Below, in pieces: positions 36,719-50,581 of a stretch of DNA of 64,000 bases. Source of the DNA: Omphalotus guepiniiformis (lineage: Eukaryota > Basidiomycota > Agaricomycetes > Agaricales > Omphalotaceae); contig JAQOOI010000057.1 of the NCBI GenBank assembly GCA_028554645.1, positions 310,001-374,000 on the forward strand. The letters run 5' to 3'. Below the pieces are notes generated by a model that was not told where the DNA came from, ran no database searches, and saw only the letters and a list, made by a program, of their open reading frames with translations. Both the position numbers and the translations under genes were made by a program. Every line of letters begins with the position of its first letter. Position 1 is the stretch's first letter.

Positions 36719-37806
36719 ACTAATTAATATTGTAACATAGTCTAACCGAATTGAACGTTTTGCCATGAAAGCGTACTGCAGATTCGATAGCAGTGACTTC
36801 GTCTCGTGTGTTCGGAATGAAGGATCAACAAAATGCATCGTACGGTAAGCATCATAGAAGCTCTCGAGAGGAATCGTATATGAAGGCCCGAGTGAGTGAG
36901 CTCCATTCTATAACCTCAAGAGACAAAGTTTTGTCTATTATCCCGTCTGCACCTTGCATCAGCACAGAAGGGCCTTGTCGCGGCGTCATAGGAAGAATAA
37001 ATGGTAGCATTCTTGCACACCGACTCCATTTTCTGAGGTGGTCCTCGGTAAGCGAATCAACGATTTACTCGAAGATCCACGTTCGGAGTTTATGAATATA
37101 TAAACCCAATTCCTCTTGCCTCACGTCGAACTTAAGAGCCCTTCTAAGCACTGGCGCTCTTCGCTCTCCCACCAGCATCATCCACGCTCGTAACTGACTT
37201 CATCCACCCCGGGCGCGAAGGCACACGACGGCCAGGTTGTCGAGTGCAGTTGGAGTCCGTTGTGAGTCTTTCACGTCCAGTTGTGTCGTCTGTTGTCGCG
37301 AAGCACAACGCGTCGAGTGGCGTCGAGTAGGAAGAGACCGTGGAAGCGGAGTTTCAAGGGAGCGCGCAAAGGTCCACAGGGGCCGGTCACATGGTATGCG
37401 TCGGCCCCTTCAGGCGCGCTGAGATTCTTCACCAGTTCTTCACCACCAACAGATACACCAATTCAAATTGCCCAGAAGTGACTGCAATTTTCAGTCACCA
37501 CTGCACCTACGTTTACCATCTGTCAAAAGGCAAATGATGCACCAGATTATTACCACCTCGAAATTCATTCAACTCGTGTTTGGGCCGAACCAGTGACCTC
37601 TCGAAGACGTTGAGTTTCAATTGAACTGATGCTAGTTGATGGATAGCTGTTACACTGGACTAATATAATACTGAAACTGTTGTGCAAGTGCATACATCTG
37701 GACGACGATCAACATCCCCACCATCAAGATTGAACGGTGTCCTCTTCTTATTTCCTTCCTCTCGTCCCTTCGACCGAGTTCAACGTTCAACCGCTAGTAA
37801 TTTCGC
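36719..37806. other. Duplication junction between the two DUF6533 copies
   Basis: Contains a decayed copy of the 3' part of the neighbouring membrane-protein gene (36890-37215) and then the duplicated upstream region of DUF6533 copy 2. No intact gene. Confidence 0.6.
36890..37215 (-). pseudogene. Decayed fragments of the 39835-41260 membrane-protein gene
   Basis: Two pieces match the gene downstream of DUF6533 copy 2. GAGCTCCATTCTATAACCTC and CATCAGCACAGAAGGGCCTTGT correspond to its last exon near 39820-39905. CCCAATTCCTCTTGCCTCAC and TCTTCGCTCTCCCACCAGCA correspond to 40318-40420. Both are in the same order as in the parent but collapsed and mutated, so the fragment cannot encode the protein. 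Confidence 0.75.
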
Positions 37807-39540
37807 ATGGCTTCAAGCTTCAGCGGGCAAACAAACCTGTCTAATGCAGACTCCAAGTCAGTTCCTCCACTTCATGTAGTATTCTTCTTATACTGACACA
37901 AGGAATAATCAGGCTTCAAATAGACAATTACAACTACCTTCAACTAGTCACACTGAGTGAGTCTCTCTCATAGTATGATTTCGGGTTCGAACCAGTACTG
38001 ACAGTAATCATCGTTAGCGTGTCTGACCTACGACTATTTACTCACACTAGGTGAGCGATAGAATTCCCCCCTCTTTGACTCGAATGATATCTCACAGCAG
38101 AGATCGTAGACGCCGAAATAAAGTACTTTTGGAAACGACCGAATAGCATCGGACATTTGCTATTCTTCTTCAACCGATATTATATGGTGATTGGCGTTCT
38201 TGTGACCGCACCAATCACGATATCGTTCTCAGAATCAGACCAGCCTGTGAGTTAGGCATCTTTGTTCAGGAGGGTGTGGTTCTGAATGACCTTTTCGATA
38301 CAGCACTTCAGAGAGTTAGTATTCGAACGCATATACAGATTTAAGGTGACGATTCTCATGCAATGGTAGTTGCGGTGGTCTACGTATTTCTCAATTCGTG
38401 TTTGTCATTGGAGCGCAGGTGGCAGTAGCAGGTGTGTGCTTTCAACCATCATTTGCCTGTATTCATATTCAACTTCATTCAGCTTTACTTGCCCTTCGTG
38501 TATATGCTCTATACATTGGCAATCGATTGATCACATCGATCATGGCCATTTCTGTCATCGCAGTCATCCTCTTGTCGTTTGTGAGTCTCTTCAAGGAACA
38601 CTAGTCGGTCCTTGGACGACATACAATGCTAATACGCCAACAGCTCAGTGTAATCTACCATTCAAACACCCCAATCATCGATCCACACCAGTGTCCTCTA
38701 TCAAGAACTTTGAAAATGTGCGTTTAAGAATTACTTCAAAATCTAGCCATAATTCTGAAGTCACGGTTTCTCCGACACTTCCAGTTTTCCCGGTGATTTG
38801 TAAATTGTGCAAAAAATTTGTAACCTCCAACTCATATCCTGTGTCTTGCCATTTCCAGCGTATGCTGCAACATATGCTGTCCCATTTGTTTACGATGTTT
38901 TGGTGTTCGCACTCACCGCTTCAAGAGCGTGGCGCGCGCGGGCTGCAATAGGTGTCACTTGGTCACCGGGGTCGTTATTCTCAATTCTCATTCGAGATAG
39001 TGAGTACACTCCTGGTCATTAACACACCGTGAGCTAATTTCGGTATAGGCTCGTTTTACTTCCTGTAAGCCCCTGCGACGTCTGTTGGATCTACACCACT
39101 TACGGATCATTGGGGCTCCATTAATCAATAGAATCATGGTATTCGTACGACTGGCACATGTCATTACAATGGTTGTGAGTTAACTCTCAGAATGGTTTAT
39201 CGTCTCAAGTATGAATATCTTTTTTTGGTAGCTTGGCGTACGTGCCCTATCACATCATGAACAATACCGAACACCCTCTAAGTCCCGGATGTTTTGTATA
39301 TAGGTCTTCGGCCCTTCTCTTGATGGACTAGCAGGACTAATGACAAGGTGCGTCTAATCGAGGCTATCCCTTTGTCCATGAATAACTAAACATATACGAA
39401 TCTATGCTAGTGTTTCGGTAATACTAACTTCACGTTTCATGATAAACCTCCGCGGTAAGATGGCTGAAGGGTACGAGATTACCGCCGAACCTCGTCGTAT
39501 ACCTTTTGTCATTGATATCGCCCCCGCTGACACTACATGA
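37807..39540 (+). CDS. DUF6533 multi-pass membrane protein, copy 2
   Basis: Tandem paralogue starting MASSFSGQTNLSNADSK. The exon order is the same as in copy 1: YLQLVTL then CLTYDYLLTL, EIVDAEIKYFWKRPNSIGHL, NRYYMVIGVLVTAPITISFS, LLALRVYALYIGNRLITS, YAVPFVYDVLVFALTASRAW, WSPGSLFSILIRDS, and the end VIDIAPADTT. Introns are placed alike. The exon around 38320-38390, between SFSESDQP and SQFVFVIGAQ, is harder to join than in copy 1, so copy 2 may be slightly damaged there. Function unknown. Confidence 0.75.
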
Positions 39541-39834
39541 TATATACACTCAGTATAACCCTCTAGTCTCATGTAATCAGCACTGTTATATGACACCGCA
39601 CTCCAATTGGGGTTCAAAATGTACTACATGCATATCAAATCGTACCGCCTCAGAAATGGTGTGTTCGGCATGACAGCGTATAGGATGAACAACATTGCAT
39701 TTCGACTTTTGCGCATAGTGAACAGTACATGAGAGTGATGGGTATCGTGAAGTAAGCATCATATAGGACATGGATAGAGAGCCCTCGAGATAATCATATA
39801 CGAAAGGGTCCGAGTGAATAAGCTCCATTCTATT

Positions 39835-41260
39835 CTATACCCTCAAACCTTTATCTATCATCCCCGTTTCAAACGCGCTCTGTATCAGCACAGCTTGTCG
39901 TGGTGTCATCGGAGGAGCCGGCGGAACGAACGAGGCCGCTGCAGCCGCTCGAGGCGTCAAAAGTTCCCGCGCCGTCATCGGAGTACGTGGTGACAACGGT
40001 GTACGAGGTGTTGGATTCAAAGGCGAAGGTTGTATCGGAGCATGCGGATATCGAGGAGTTCGTGGTGACGATAGAGGCGGTATCTTGGAAGCATTCTACA
40101 ACAGACAACAGGGGGCTGTGTTAGGCATTGCACAACTATTCCGAGTAAAGCGTGGATTCACTCACCGAGGAGTCATTCGAAAATGCAAATCCACCGTCGT
40201 CAGCAAGATACAGACCCGGGGACTTTCTTGACCTCGCCCCAACGGGGTCCGTCGAAGGTGCGCTTCGTGAACCCGTACTCCGAGCCTGTGATCCTAGTTG
40301 ATTATGAATAATATTCCCCCAATTCCTCTTGCCTCCCTTCGATCCCGAAGGCGACGTCGAGCTAGGGCTCTTCTCAGTACTAGCACTCTTCGCTCTCCCA
40401 CCAACATCCGCGCTCGCAATCGACTTCTTCCCTCCAGGCGCGCTTGCCGGCGCATTCTCATATTTCTTCCTCAGGCCTCTCCCAAACCTCGACCCCCAAC
40501 CCCCAAGCGCAGGCGCAGAGGACGGATCGTATCTTGCTTCCCAAGTCGGTCCCTGAGCCTGACCTTCCGTCATATACTTGTCGTCACCGATGGCGGCTTC
40601 TTCGTCCTTGTCATACCGAGCATCACTTGCTGCCGAACGAGACCGAGATCCATACCGTAGGGAGTTTTGCCCGAAATGGTGAGCCCAATTCGCTGAGCGC
40701 AGGTCTGACGTGTGCACGCGTGACCGTCGAATGTAGAAAAATATGCCGATGCATAGGAGGAGCACGAGCGCTACAGGCAAAAGAGAATAGAGTGAGTATT
40801 CCGAATGTGGACAGCAATTTAAGGCAGGAAAGATGAAGTATGAAAGCGAGCGGCCAAAAAGGTGCCTGGAGGCTGGGAGTGCCTGGCGTCGTGAAACATG
40901 TTGCAGAGACGTACTTATCGTGACGACAATGGCTGCAATGACTCCTACTGAAAGCTTGTTATGACATATAGTTTCGCCCGACCTATTAGTCAGATATTAG
41001 AGCAAGTCGACATCGAGGTTGAATTAATGGAAAGAACGAGTGAATCTTCCGGAGGCACGCATGTATGTCCAAGAAGAGGGGGTATCGACAAGTGAAATGA
41101 CAGCAAAACGAAGGGAATCATGGCGAGAAGGGATGGATGCGAATACTGAGAAGTGACTCACGAATTCTGGCTACACACTTGCGCTGCTCTGACGACTTGC
41201 ACGTTTGTTGGAGACAATACCCATAAGGTGGTCGTCAGAAACGTAGAACGGGAGAGTGAG
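39835..41260 (-). CDS. Single-pass membrane protein of unknown function, 5' end unresolved
   Basis: A transmembrane helix is assembled exactly across an intron: GVIAAIVVTI from the exon near 40950-40912 and TLVLLLCIGIFFYIRRSR from the exon at about 40770. The cytosolic tail is long and disordered: GWGSRFGRGLRKKYENAPAS, Ser/Lys/Gly-rich segments, LYLADDGGFAFSNDSS. A last exon continues NASKIPPLSSPRTPRYPHAP and several PRTP repeats to ETGMIDKGLRV (stop at 39835). Before the helix a short Cys-containing segment (KCVARI) joins in phase near 41165, suggesting a Cys-bearing extracellular part whose first exons I could not fix. This topology is common for fungal cell-surface or wall-stress-sensor-like proteins, but the assignment is only by architecture. 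Confidence 0.55.
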
Positions 41261-44090
41261 GCTGACGCATCCGTCAATGAATTGCGACTTGAAAATTCGT
41301 TTAACAACGCACCATGAGCCAAGTAACCACTCCGAGTCCGAAGCATCGTATTCATCCTGTATTTTCTGAATGTGTTGTTTGACTCGACCAGCGAAGAACG
41401 AGGGGGTACCGCACAGCAGCACAGGTCACCAGGACGCAGCGAAGAAGGTTCACTATCAAAGTGAGAGCCTTAGTAAATTGGGTCGGAATGAGTTCCAGCT
41501 CAGACCGAGGAATGGGTGCCCCGTAAATAAGAGAGCTCGGATAAGGAGTGTTACAGAGTGTACCCATTGGAGCTGATGGCCGTTGTCAGAGAACAGCCCC
41601 CGGTGGGCTACTTATGGGGCAGTGTCGATGAGTGTTCTTCGATGACAAACGCCCACAAACGCTTCGCGCGCCAGATTCTGCCAGACTCGGCCATGGCCCA
41701 TGGCCCGTGGAAGGCTGTAGATCCGCCGTGATGGAGCGGCGAGCCTGGCCAAAGCCGTACATCTCCGTACATGCGAAGGAGTTAGCGCATCAATTCACAA
41801 GCTATCAAAAGGCGGCGGTGCTGGGTTCAGTGATCATGCACAAGACAAGAAACCATGATTCGCGTCGGCCTCCATGATTGCCAAGTTGCAATCCGGCGTG
41901 GTAGTGGGGTCTTGAACACCCTACTACGGTGGTCCTCGAGAAATGTAAAAAAGATCGTATCAGACTAGAGCACGACAAGAAGATATGTAGGAGACGCACA
42001 TTGGAAGCAAATATCTGTACAGGGCATGAAGCGTACATTATTATTCCACAGAACAGACAAAGACAGACTCCACAGGCGCCATCGCTTGCAAGAACACCGA
42101 CCTAGGGTCGTCAGCAGCCGTCGCCGATTTCTCCGTCCAAAGATATGTTTTAGGCTCGCCACCCAAATTAAAGTTTATCAGACTTCGATAGTTTGGCACA
42201 ATGGATGAGCTACCTCGCATATTTAGGTATACCTGAGGCGCGACAGGCAAATCCTAGAGGGAGGAGTAGCAGCTGAGTAGCAGTGGTCCCATAGACCTAT
42301 AGACCTATGTCGCGTGATAGGTCCGTAGAGCACTGGCTTACGTACTGCCGGCTTACTCAGCATCTCGCGTCAATCTCTCAACACTTACTTAACGGCCAGC
42401 AATCGCACTACCGTCGTGCCTCAGAAGACGTAGAACTTGAAAGTAACCATCCATATCCAGACTTAAGACGAACTACTACTGCTACAGGAAACGACGGCCT
42501 ATCACTGCCAGTGACCATGCGGCTGCATCTCAACGACACCAAATTTAACTTTTTCAGTTTGGGACGTACTTTCAAGTTTCAACAACATGAAGTACATCAA
42601 GCATAGTGACATATCCTATCTGATCGTTCACGATTGAAGCAAAGTTGGTCTTGCCCTTTTTTCATTTCGTCCGCAGTATAACCCGGTTTTTTTTTAGTGC
42701 AAAAGGTCCTCAAAAATGGCTCAAGCGCTCCCAATCTGATCCAAGGTACGCACTCACTAGTACTCACTAGCCAACATCTACTTAGGCTTCTGATCAGCGC
42801 TGGCAAGAGCAATTCACTCTCGGAATTGTCTAGGTCACTTTCGAGGCACAATCTTCACTTATGTTGCAGAGATTCTGATGGAATTCTGTTGCACACAAAA
42901 TCTGTACTAGGTGAATGTTGGGCCTTCCGACTGGCGGCTAACAATATGGAACGACTTCAGCTTACAGCTATATCTGAATCATGCTGTGTATGATCATTCT
43001 AAACCTCTTGATTCGTTCGATGATACCGCCTACAACGGAGCAGGAAAGATATATCAGTGGTATCTCTCTGATGATTGAAATAGGTCATCATGATCATCTT
43101 TTATGGGACATTAGGCCAATATGTAAGTCACTGTAATTCTGAAGCCTGAAAATATGATCTAACGCGTTATCGATATCTTGAGCTTTTTTTTTCTCCCTAT
43201 GTCTACCAGGGCGCGGAAGTATTTGCAAGAGAACCTCAGGCTCCTTCAAGCGTTCCACAGAACACCACTACAAGATCATCCGAATATATCTCAAGGCGCC
43301 CCCACTACATACTCCATCAACAGGTGCAACGGCAGGAGTCAATTGTCTTGAACTTAATTCATATCTCCTTAAGTTTTCCCCACAAACCGAGATACCCTGG
43401 CCAACTCGATGGAAACCCGCACCCGCAGACCCGGATACAAGGATGTCGGGATGCATATTAAACCAATGAATTCTCATCGCGGTGCCTTTTGCTTTTGATC
43501 AAGTTAAGATAAGAGAAGAGTTTCCCCGATGTACATGCGTACAGGCGCGTACCTACATACTTACTATATTCGTTCTCTTGCCCTGTTATGGCTTGGGCGG
43601 ATTGGTAGATAGGTACGGGTTTTTCGGAGTAGTTCCTGTTCCTACACGTTCAGGGGCATAATACGGTGATGGGCAAGATACCAACAGAATGCATCTGGGC
43701 TTTATATGCCTCAGTCTGGATTCTGAATGTCAAAATACCACCTACCTACCTTATCTCGTCTGATATCGTACTACTGCAGTCTGCAGCGCATCAAAGGTTG
43801 ACATATTCGATCTCTTGCAATATGAGAATTAAATCTAGCGATCTAGATCTAAGTGCACACTGATATGTGTATGTATTCGTAACATTCATAAAATGACATC
43901 TGCTCAGTAGTATTCTTCTACTGGTGACCAACCCTCCGCAGCATCCCAACAACAGTCTTACGAAAGACTTCCTGCGTTTCGAGGTCGAGAACAATGCATG
44001 ATTTTACAGAGAAGCTATATGACTATCAGATACATGAGTAGCGTGATAAACTACCTGGAGACCCAATCTTCATCCTGATAAGTAAATAGA
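41261..44090. other. Intergenic; includes unresolved 5' end of the preceding gene
   Basis: No gene recognised. The first ~300 bases may hold the missing N-terminal exons of the membrane protein above. The rest is unremarkable. Confidence 0.45.
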
Positions 44091-47000
44091 TTATGACCAG
44101 CTTGTCAATCTAAAAAATATCAAAGCAAAAACAATCAGTCACTGCACCAACCGTATCAAGCATACATTCCGACTTACCCAAAGCCACTATCTGGTGGCGT
44201 AAGATTCGGCGTTCCAATAGCATCAGCAGTGTTAGTGAATACAGTGTTACCCCACCACGTAGTGAGCGTTGTAGCACCAATATCGCCGTTCCTAGGGAAC
44301 TGCAGGCAAAAGAAGATGACTATAGTAGAAACCGCAACGCCAGAGTCCAGGGCTGCGGATAAGACATAGTTGTATTTTGTCCACCAAGAGAAATGACGAC
44401 GACGGATGACGTATTGAAAGACGAATCCGACCAGAGCCCAAGGTACGTAGTTGATAGCGGTAGCGGGGGGAAGGAGACCAGTACCGGTGAAGATGACAGG
44501 GAAACTATAACGGAAAGAATAGTACATGTCAGCGGCGAAGGAGGGTAAACTTAGGGTTGCGCGCACTTGACATAGCGGATCCAGCTGTTAGGCCGCTTCT
44601 TGTGGATGAGCCAGGCGCCAATGGGAGCGAGGAATCCAACGAGGAAGAAGAAATTCAGTCCTGTTGCAGGTCGCAGTTGATTAGCATTAAATTCAAAGTG
44701 AACGATAGTCAACGTACCGTAGTAGAGCTGTCCCTTGCTGAACATACGAGCAGGTCCAATGACACCCCAGATGATACTAGCAGTACCAAACACAACGGTT
44801 GACGGACAAGTGAATCCGTTCTTCTGGGTCGTGGCGCACATGTCCGGAATCTATACAAGTTGCTTAGCTTGTAGGCTGCTGAATCCTGATAAATTGACTT
44901 ACGTTAGTGAACATCCAAGCCTGAACACCAAGTTGGGTTGTGCCAGCGACGGCAGCAGCCAGAACCTGGGCGAAGAACATGGTACGAGGAGGAATCTTCA
45001 TGTAGTGTCCAAGCTTGAAATCCTGAGTGAATTGCAGCGCTAAACAGGGGGGAGGCCTGTGTAAAGACAACTTTCCAAACTAGGGCGAGATGTTCCAGCG
45101 TACCTTGTGCCATCGTGATGTAACCCCATGTCTTGAACAACATCATCGCTACGGGACGACCAGGAAGTGCGTAACCAATAATCAACTCCGTGATAACATT
45201 CAAACCAACTTGTTGGTTAGTGATGGCCTGAATGATACCAATGGGGATGGTGTACACGAAGGCTGGAATCTCGGGGTAAATTCACAGTCTAACAACACGG
45301 TCTGAAAACTTACAGATGACCAGGGCAAGGATGAAGTATTGGCTGTCAAAAGTACATTAGTTCGCCTCTGAACGGTAGATAATGAAGATCGCTTACATAG
45401 GGAACTTGGTATCCCATACTTCAATTGCAACACATCCAAAGACAAACATGATCACTGAAAACGAATCAGTCAAGGTAGATTCGGCCACCCCAAAACATAT
45501 ACTCACAAAAATGATGGCATACCACCACTCGGGAACCTGAGGATACCTCGACATCAATCGTGCGTGAATATCAGCCTGCTCGGACAGGGAGCGGCGGGCT
45601 TGGATCCAGATCTGCTTGCGGTAGAATAGGCTAGCGTTCATGTCCAGTCAGCCAAGACACACCAAAAAGATAAAATGGTTTCAACATACAAAGTATGGGT
45701 GAGGGTACCCGTGACACTGGCGAATGAAAGACCATAGGACAGAGCAAAGGTCGTGGAGATGTACAGAGGGCTGTAGGCCTCGTAAGCTGCTTGGTTAAAC
45801 GTTCCATCGGCATTGGTAATCTTGAGCACGTCGTAGGTCGTCCCTTGGTTGTTGAACGAGTGCGACGACAGGATAGGAAAGTTGGGTCAAAAGAGGTTGA
45901 AAACGAAACATGTAGGGTACGCACGGAAGGTAACCAGTGTACCAGGTGTTAGTGTACTATATGCGCGCATTCAGCTGAAATCCGAAAGGCAAAATTGCTA
46001 GTGAATACGTACGTAGAGAATGGGTGTGATCAGCCCTAAAGATCAACTTCGTGTCAGTATCTACCATGGAGCAGTTTGACGAAACTTACAGTAGAAGAAG
46101 ACGAACGAGAACGCAATGTTGGCCTCAGCCCACCAAGGAGTAGCGAGAGGCGAGCCAATATATGCGATCTTAAAGATATCACATTTAAGTAAGAGATCGT
46201 CGCAGTGAGGTAAAAAAGGCGCTCATACCTGGGCCCAGTCGAATGTAATCATGCTCATTCCCATTCCATGCAGATACTAATAACGTTCAAGTGTTTTAAG
46301 TTCAGTACATCGGGTTGCAGACACACAAAGACGTACTCCGAACATGTTGTTCACTTTGACGTTGTTGGGAGCAATCCAGCAAACCCACGAGAAGTAACTG
46401 AGCGCCTGGAAGATGTAGCCGGGGAAGAAGTACCAGGCGAACGATCCACAGAAGGCGATGAGGAAGAATCGTTCACGACTCATACCTCCGCGGCCACCAA
46501 CACCAGCATACTGCTGAGCATGAAGGGTGTTGAACAATGCGCATGTGACTAAATTAGTCGGCCAGACTGGAAACAAAATTAGACTCAGAACAAAAAAGTG
46601 GAGATAAGCGGACTCACTCATAGAAGGTGGTGCAACCAGGAAACGCCTAGCAATACCACCGATGGAAAACCCGATAAGTTGTGTGGACATCACAATCATC
46701 CATTGATAACCGAAATTGTAGTACTGGTTGTAGAAAACTCTCTGGACTGCGATAATATCAGTCGCGTAGGCACTTTGGTAGCCGACAGTGGCCATCATTG
46801 TCACAAGGACCTTCAGTGTTAGATAAGTATGCGAACAATTGCTTCACGACAGCGCCTGGGCATCCAGTGTTACGTACATGCTCCTTGATTGTGAAAGGTC
46901 CCGGGTTTAATGGAACTCCAAAGATGTTGATGTTCGGGACGAACCTGGCCCAAGCACGGCCAAGGGGGAAAGCGAGCAATTGTGCGACGAGCTACAGCAC

Positions 47001-47515
47001 CGAGTTAGTAGACTGGAGTCGAAGGAATTTGGAAAACTTACACCAGTGATTGTAACTGAAGGGTACCGGAAGAAGAAGAATTGGTTGAGACCCTAAATCG
47101 GAGTGAGATGCTTCGTTCATTTGACTGCAGCGAAGACTAACAGGAATAAGAATGGCCCAAATAAAACCTATCACCCAAGAACGAATTGTCGATACAGGAA
47201 TTGTGGGGTCATCTGTATTGGCAACAGCAGATCGAACTTCAGGGTAGGGGGAGTCGTCCTCTAATGGACCACAAGAGCATGTTCAGTCTCAAACGGAGAG
47301 GTCAAGAAGATAAAACGAACCTAGTACTCCTTCAATGGCAGCGTCCTTGTCGATGTTAGGATCATCGAAGTCTGGGAGGGCGATGGCTTCAACCTCCTCT
47401 GTTCACCAAGTCAGCTCCAAGCAACCTTGCAAGCAAGCCATAGCGTACCGAGATTGGCCTGCTTTTCAGCATCGACAGAGCCAGAACTACGTTTCTCGTC
47501 CTGAACGAAGGACAT
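44091..47515 (-). CDS. OPT-family oligopeptide transporter
   Basis: Large multi-exon gene starting [20 protein letters not shown]. The N-terminal cytosolic segment carries [18 protein letters not shown], followed by the first membrane region ([29 protein letters not shown]). The OPT hallmark [10 protein letters not shown] is at about 46890. Then come [79 protein letters not shown] and many later helices, ending with [20 protein letters not shown] and a final short exon to GLTSWS. About 14-16 membrane spans are expected, as in the family. OPT proteins import small peptides (3-5 residues, some also glutathione) by proton symport. The catalytic core looks complete. The last exon boundary at about 44095-44110 is the least certain. 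Confidence 0.9.
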
Positions 47516-50500
47516 GGCGGGGCAAGCGCTTGAAGCAGGGGGAAAATTCCACACCTCATCTCGAGTCTAGCTTTCCATCTTTATTACGGGAAATTCTATC
47601 GGGGCTTCTTCTCGGCGAAAGATAAGGTACTTCGCAGCATATGCACACCCGTGCCAATGGTGCCAATGGAAACGAAATTTCCACATGATCCGATCTCTGC
47701 ACAGATCAAACAGCGCTATATGGAAGGCATCATGAAATCCCCGCACATCAAACTTACTGCATGGTTGAGTGCCTATGATTCAGGAGGAGATACTTGAGTG
47801 GCATTTGCTGGCACATGGACCATCAACCATGCGAGCATCCAGTTCTATTTGGCGATAGCAGACATTGCCATAAGGTTGCCGTCTGTCGTCGTTCGTTCTC
47901 CCTACAACACGGACCCACGACTCCAGAGGTGAACATGCGGCTACAGCTCCAGCAGGACTTCAGCAAGGTTGAGTTATTGCGCTTGGACGTCTGGACGGTG
48001 GAAAGACCTTATGCAACGATGAAAAAGCAGACGAGAAGGCCTTTTGATTCCCGACTATATGCATGGTTCGATTACAGGTATCCCGGCCCGCCGCCCCTAA
48101 GCCCCGGCGAAAAATTGCCATGAATAGATAGAATCTAGTGAAAGCCAAGTATTTTTATGTAATTTACCTGCTAATTTTACGTTACTGAATACTGACTTAT
48201 GGCTGTGGCGCACGCAAGGAAGTACATAGAACCTCAGGATATTACTTAAAAACCTCTAATTTCAAAGATGTACATAACCTGGATGTAACCAGCTTGACGA
48301 CCCGAAACGCAGCGACGGCGCGGCCTCTAGGGACCTTTTGCTAGTAAGTACTGAAACAATGCGGACTCGCAGTACTGTAAGTATGATACATATGTATATA
48401 TAGCTGGCATCACACTTCATCAGACTTCATCACGGCTCTCTGGGCCGGGCTCAATCACGAATCTGCGGTCGCAACACAGCCTGAGCCCTTGAGAAGGTTT
48501 ACTCAATGGGTACATAAATGATATAAGTTGTAAGTAAATAGTCTGGGCTGTCAAAAGAGGCCCAATCAATAGATAATCCCGACGAGTCCAGGCTTCACCT
48601 CGTTAGGGTCCTCAGTGTCATCTCATCGGTACTACAGCGTTGCGGTATTCGCCGCGCCCTCCCAGTTATGACAACTCAACAGATAAGATCACCTATATAT
48701 CCACCCCCCGCGATTGTACATAGGCAAGCCATATTCAGTCCATCATGCCATAGACTCCGACTGACTCAAGCTCAGGTGATGCCAACAAGTGATATTAAAC
48801 AGGGCACGTACAGTTTTAGGTCATACCACTGCGTGGACGGTTTCCACGAGGAAGAAAAGCTTCAATGAACGAAATGCGTAAGCTCGTGCGTTGAGTCGGT
48901 GGCCTGCGGGACGAAAGGCGATGGATCGCAGGAGACCTATCGCTAGCTGGCAAATTGGTTGTACGATGATGCAGAGGATATTTACTTGCCGTGCCGAGCA
49001 TATTCAAGTTGGGCCTCGTAGGATGCAAATTGATCCATCACTGGGATAGAGTAGTGACAGAGTTCAGGATATTCCTCAACGTCGACACCTACGTGCGGCC
49101 AAATATCCGCAGATCTGGGCAATGAGAATACGACAGGAACGTTCACGAAATTAAATGTCAAAGCTGGAATAACCAGATCTCTCGATGCACGGAGATGATT
49201 ATCAGACTGATTTTTATCAAATTATATGAAATCGATCTCCGTTCCGAAGGTGTATATTGAATATTGAATGTTCATAATAAGGAAAGAAACATACGTGGTC
49301 TAGTGAAAGGGCTTGCTTGCACTTATCTCGCTGAAGGACCAGGATAGATCATATCAAGCAGCATCGTATGACTGCTGGCCAGTATTACGAAACTCGAGAA
49401 GTCCGAAGAGGTGCATGAGGATAATATGCTGTTCGAGAAGGAGTGAAGAACATACATACCACAATCCGTTGAAAACCCTTGACCAGCAAGTACTTCCCAA
49501 ACGAACAAAACTTCGCACCCGGTTCGCACACTCGATAAAACAATTCTTGATAGATGAAAGACAAAGAATCGCAGAAATCAGCCTGACGGGCAGCCAACAC
49601 TGAGGAATTGCTTGAAGTTGATAAGTCGCGCATAGCTCATGATGAATTCCGTCCCAACTCTTACCTTCAAATTTGTACAAAAGTTGACCGATAAGTATGT
49701 AGGTCCCGGACAAAACTGCCTCGGAGGTTCGGATCGTCAAATCAAGTTATTCTGTCAAGGACGTCCGATGTTTCGCCGTTCTATAGCGTAAGTTATGTTC
49801 AAAGATGTAACGAGTGATGTACTTACTCGCCAAGGCGGCAATCCACGGACACACACGGAAAATTTCTGTCTTCTAAAGTAAGTAGTATGTAGTGTAGCAT
49901 GATTTCGGATGAAGAAGCGAGCCTCGTCGGGCCATAGCGAATGCCCATTAATTGCCGGGCACTTGCAGAACATCTTGCGACAACTTGTGTGCAAAACACG
50001 CAATAAGTCAGTGTGGTTCTGCACGTAGTCAAGGCCTTAAGCAACTTACTAACAAAGAAGTAATATGAATACTCGCTGAATCCTGATTGTTGGCCAAGTA
50101 ACAAGCAAAGAAACTAGGCGGGAAGCGAACTCATCAAATCATTAGATGATTTAGATCCATAGACATCCATACACAGCCGGTAAAGATGACCGCCAAGAAA
50201 AGCCAACTGTAAAGCAACTGTCGGGCTACCTTGCCCGATGTTGATAGTACTATACCAATGGTCCGTGAATTTTGAGATCTGGATGTACCCATATAAGTCA
50301 GAGAATGTCTCAGGGCATTTTGCGCATACGACTCCAAGGAGCTCCGAGGCCATATGATGTTTGGGCTCTAAGACGGAGATGGAGCCAGCCAAATTAGGGT
50401 AGTATCAACTCTTGACATTTGCAGTGTGGCCAGTTTCACTGAGGAGATTGAACAGACAACTACACAGAGCCCCGGCAGGTCCGGACGTGCCCGGCCAACA

Positions 50501-50581
50501 ATCACAGAGCGCAGAAAGTGTCAGAAACTACCAAAGGGAGTATGAGTTTAGTCGAAAGAGATAAGAAATTAGGAACATACT
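47516..50581. other. Gene-poor region
   Basis: No gene I can support. On the minus strand around 49350-50400 there are hydrophobic stretches separated by GT...AG pairs (for example AVLSGTYILIGQLLYKFEG and PTVALQLAFLGGHLYRLCMD). They may be a decayed multi-pass membrane protein gene, but I could not build a continuous model. Confidence 0.4.

Noticed and set aside
48430..48500. GGGCCGGGCTCAA and CTGAGCCCTTGAG segments resembling the MITE at 25346
   Set aside because: The match is short and no paired ends could be defined, so it is not called as an element.
49354..50392. Possible multi-exon membrane protein on the minus strand
   Set aside because: Hydrophobic pieces exist, but I could not join them into a continuous model or match a family.
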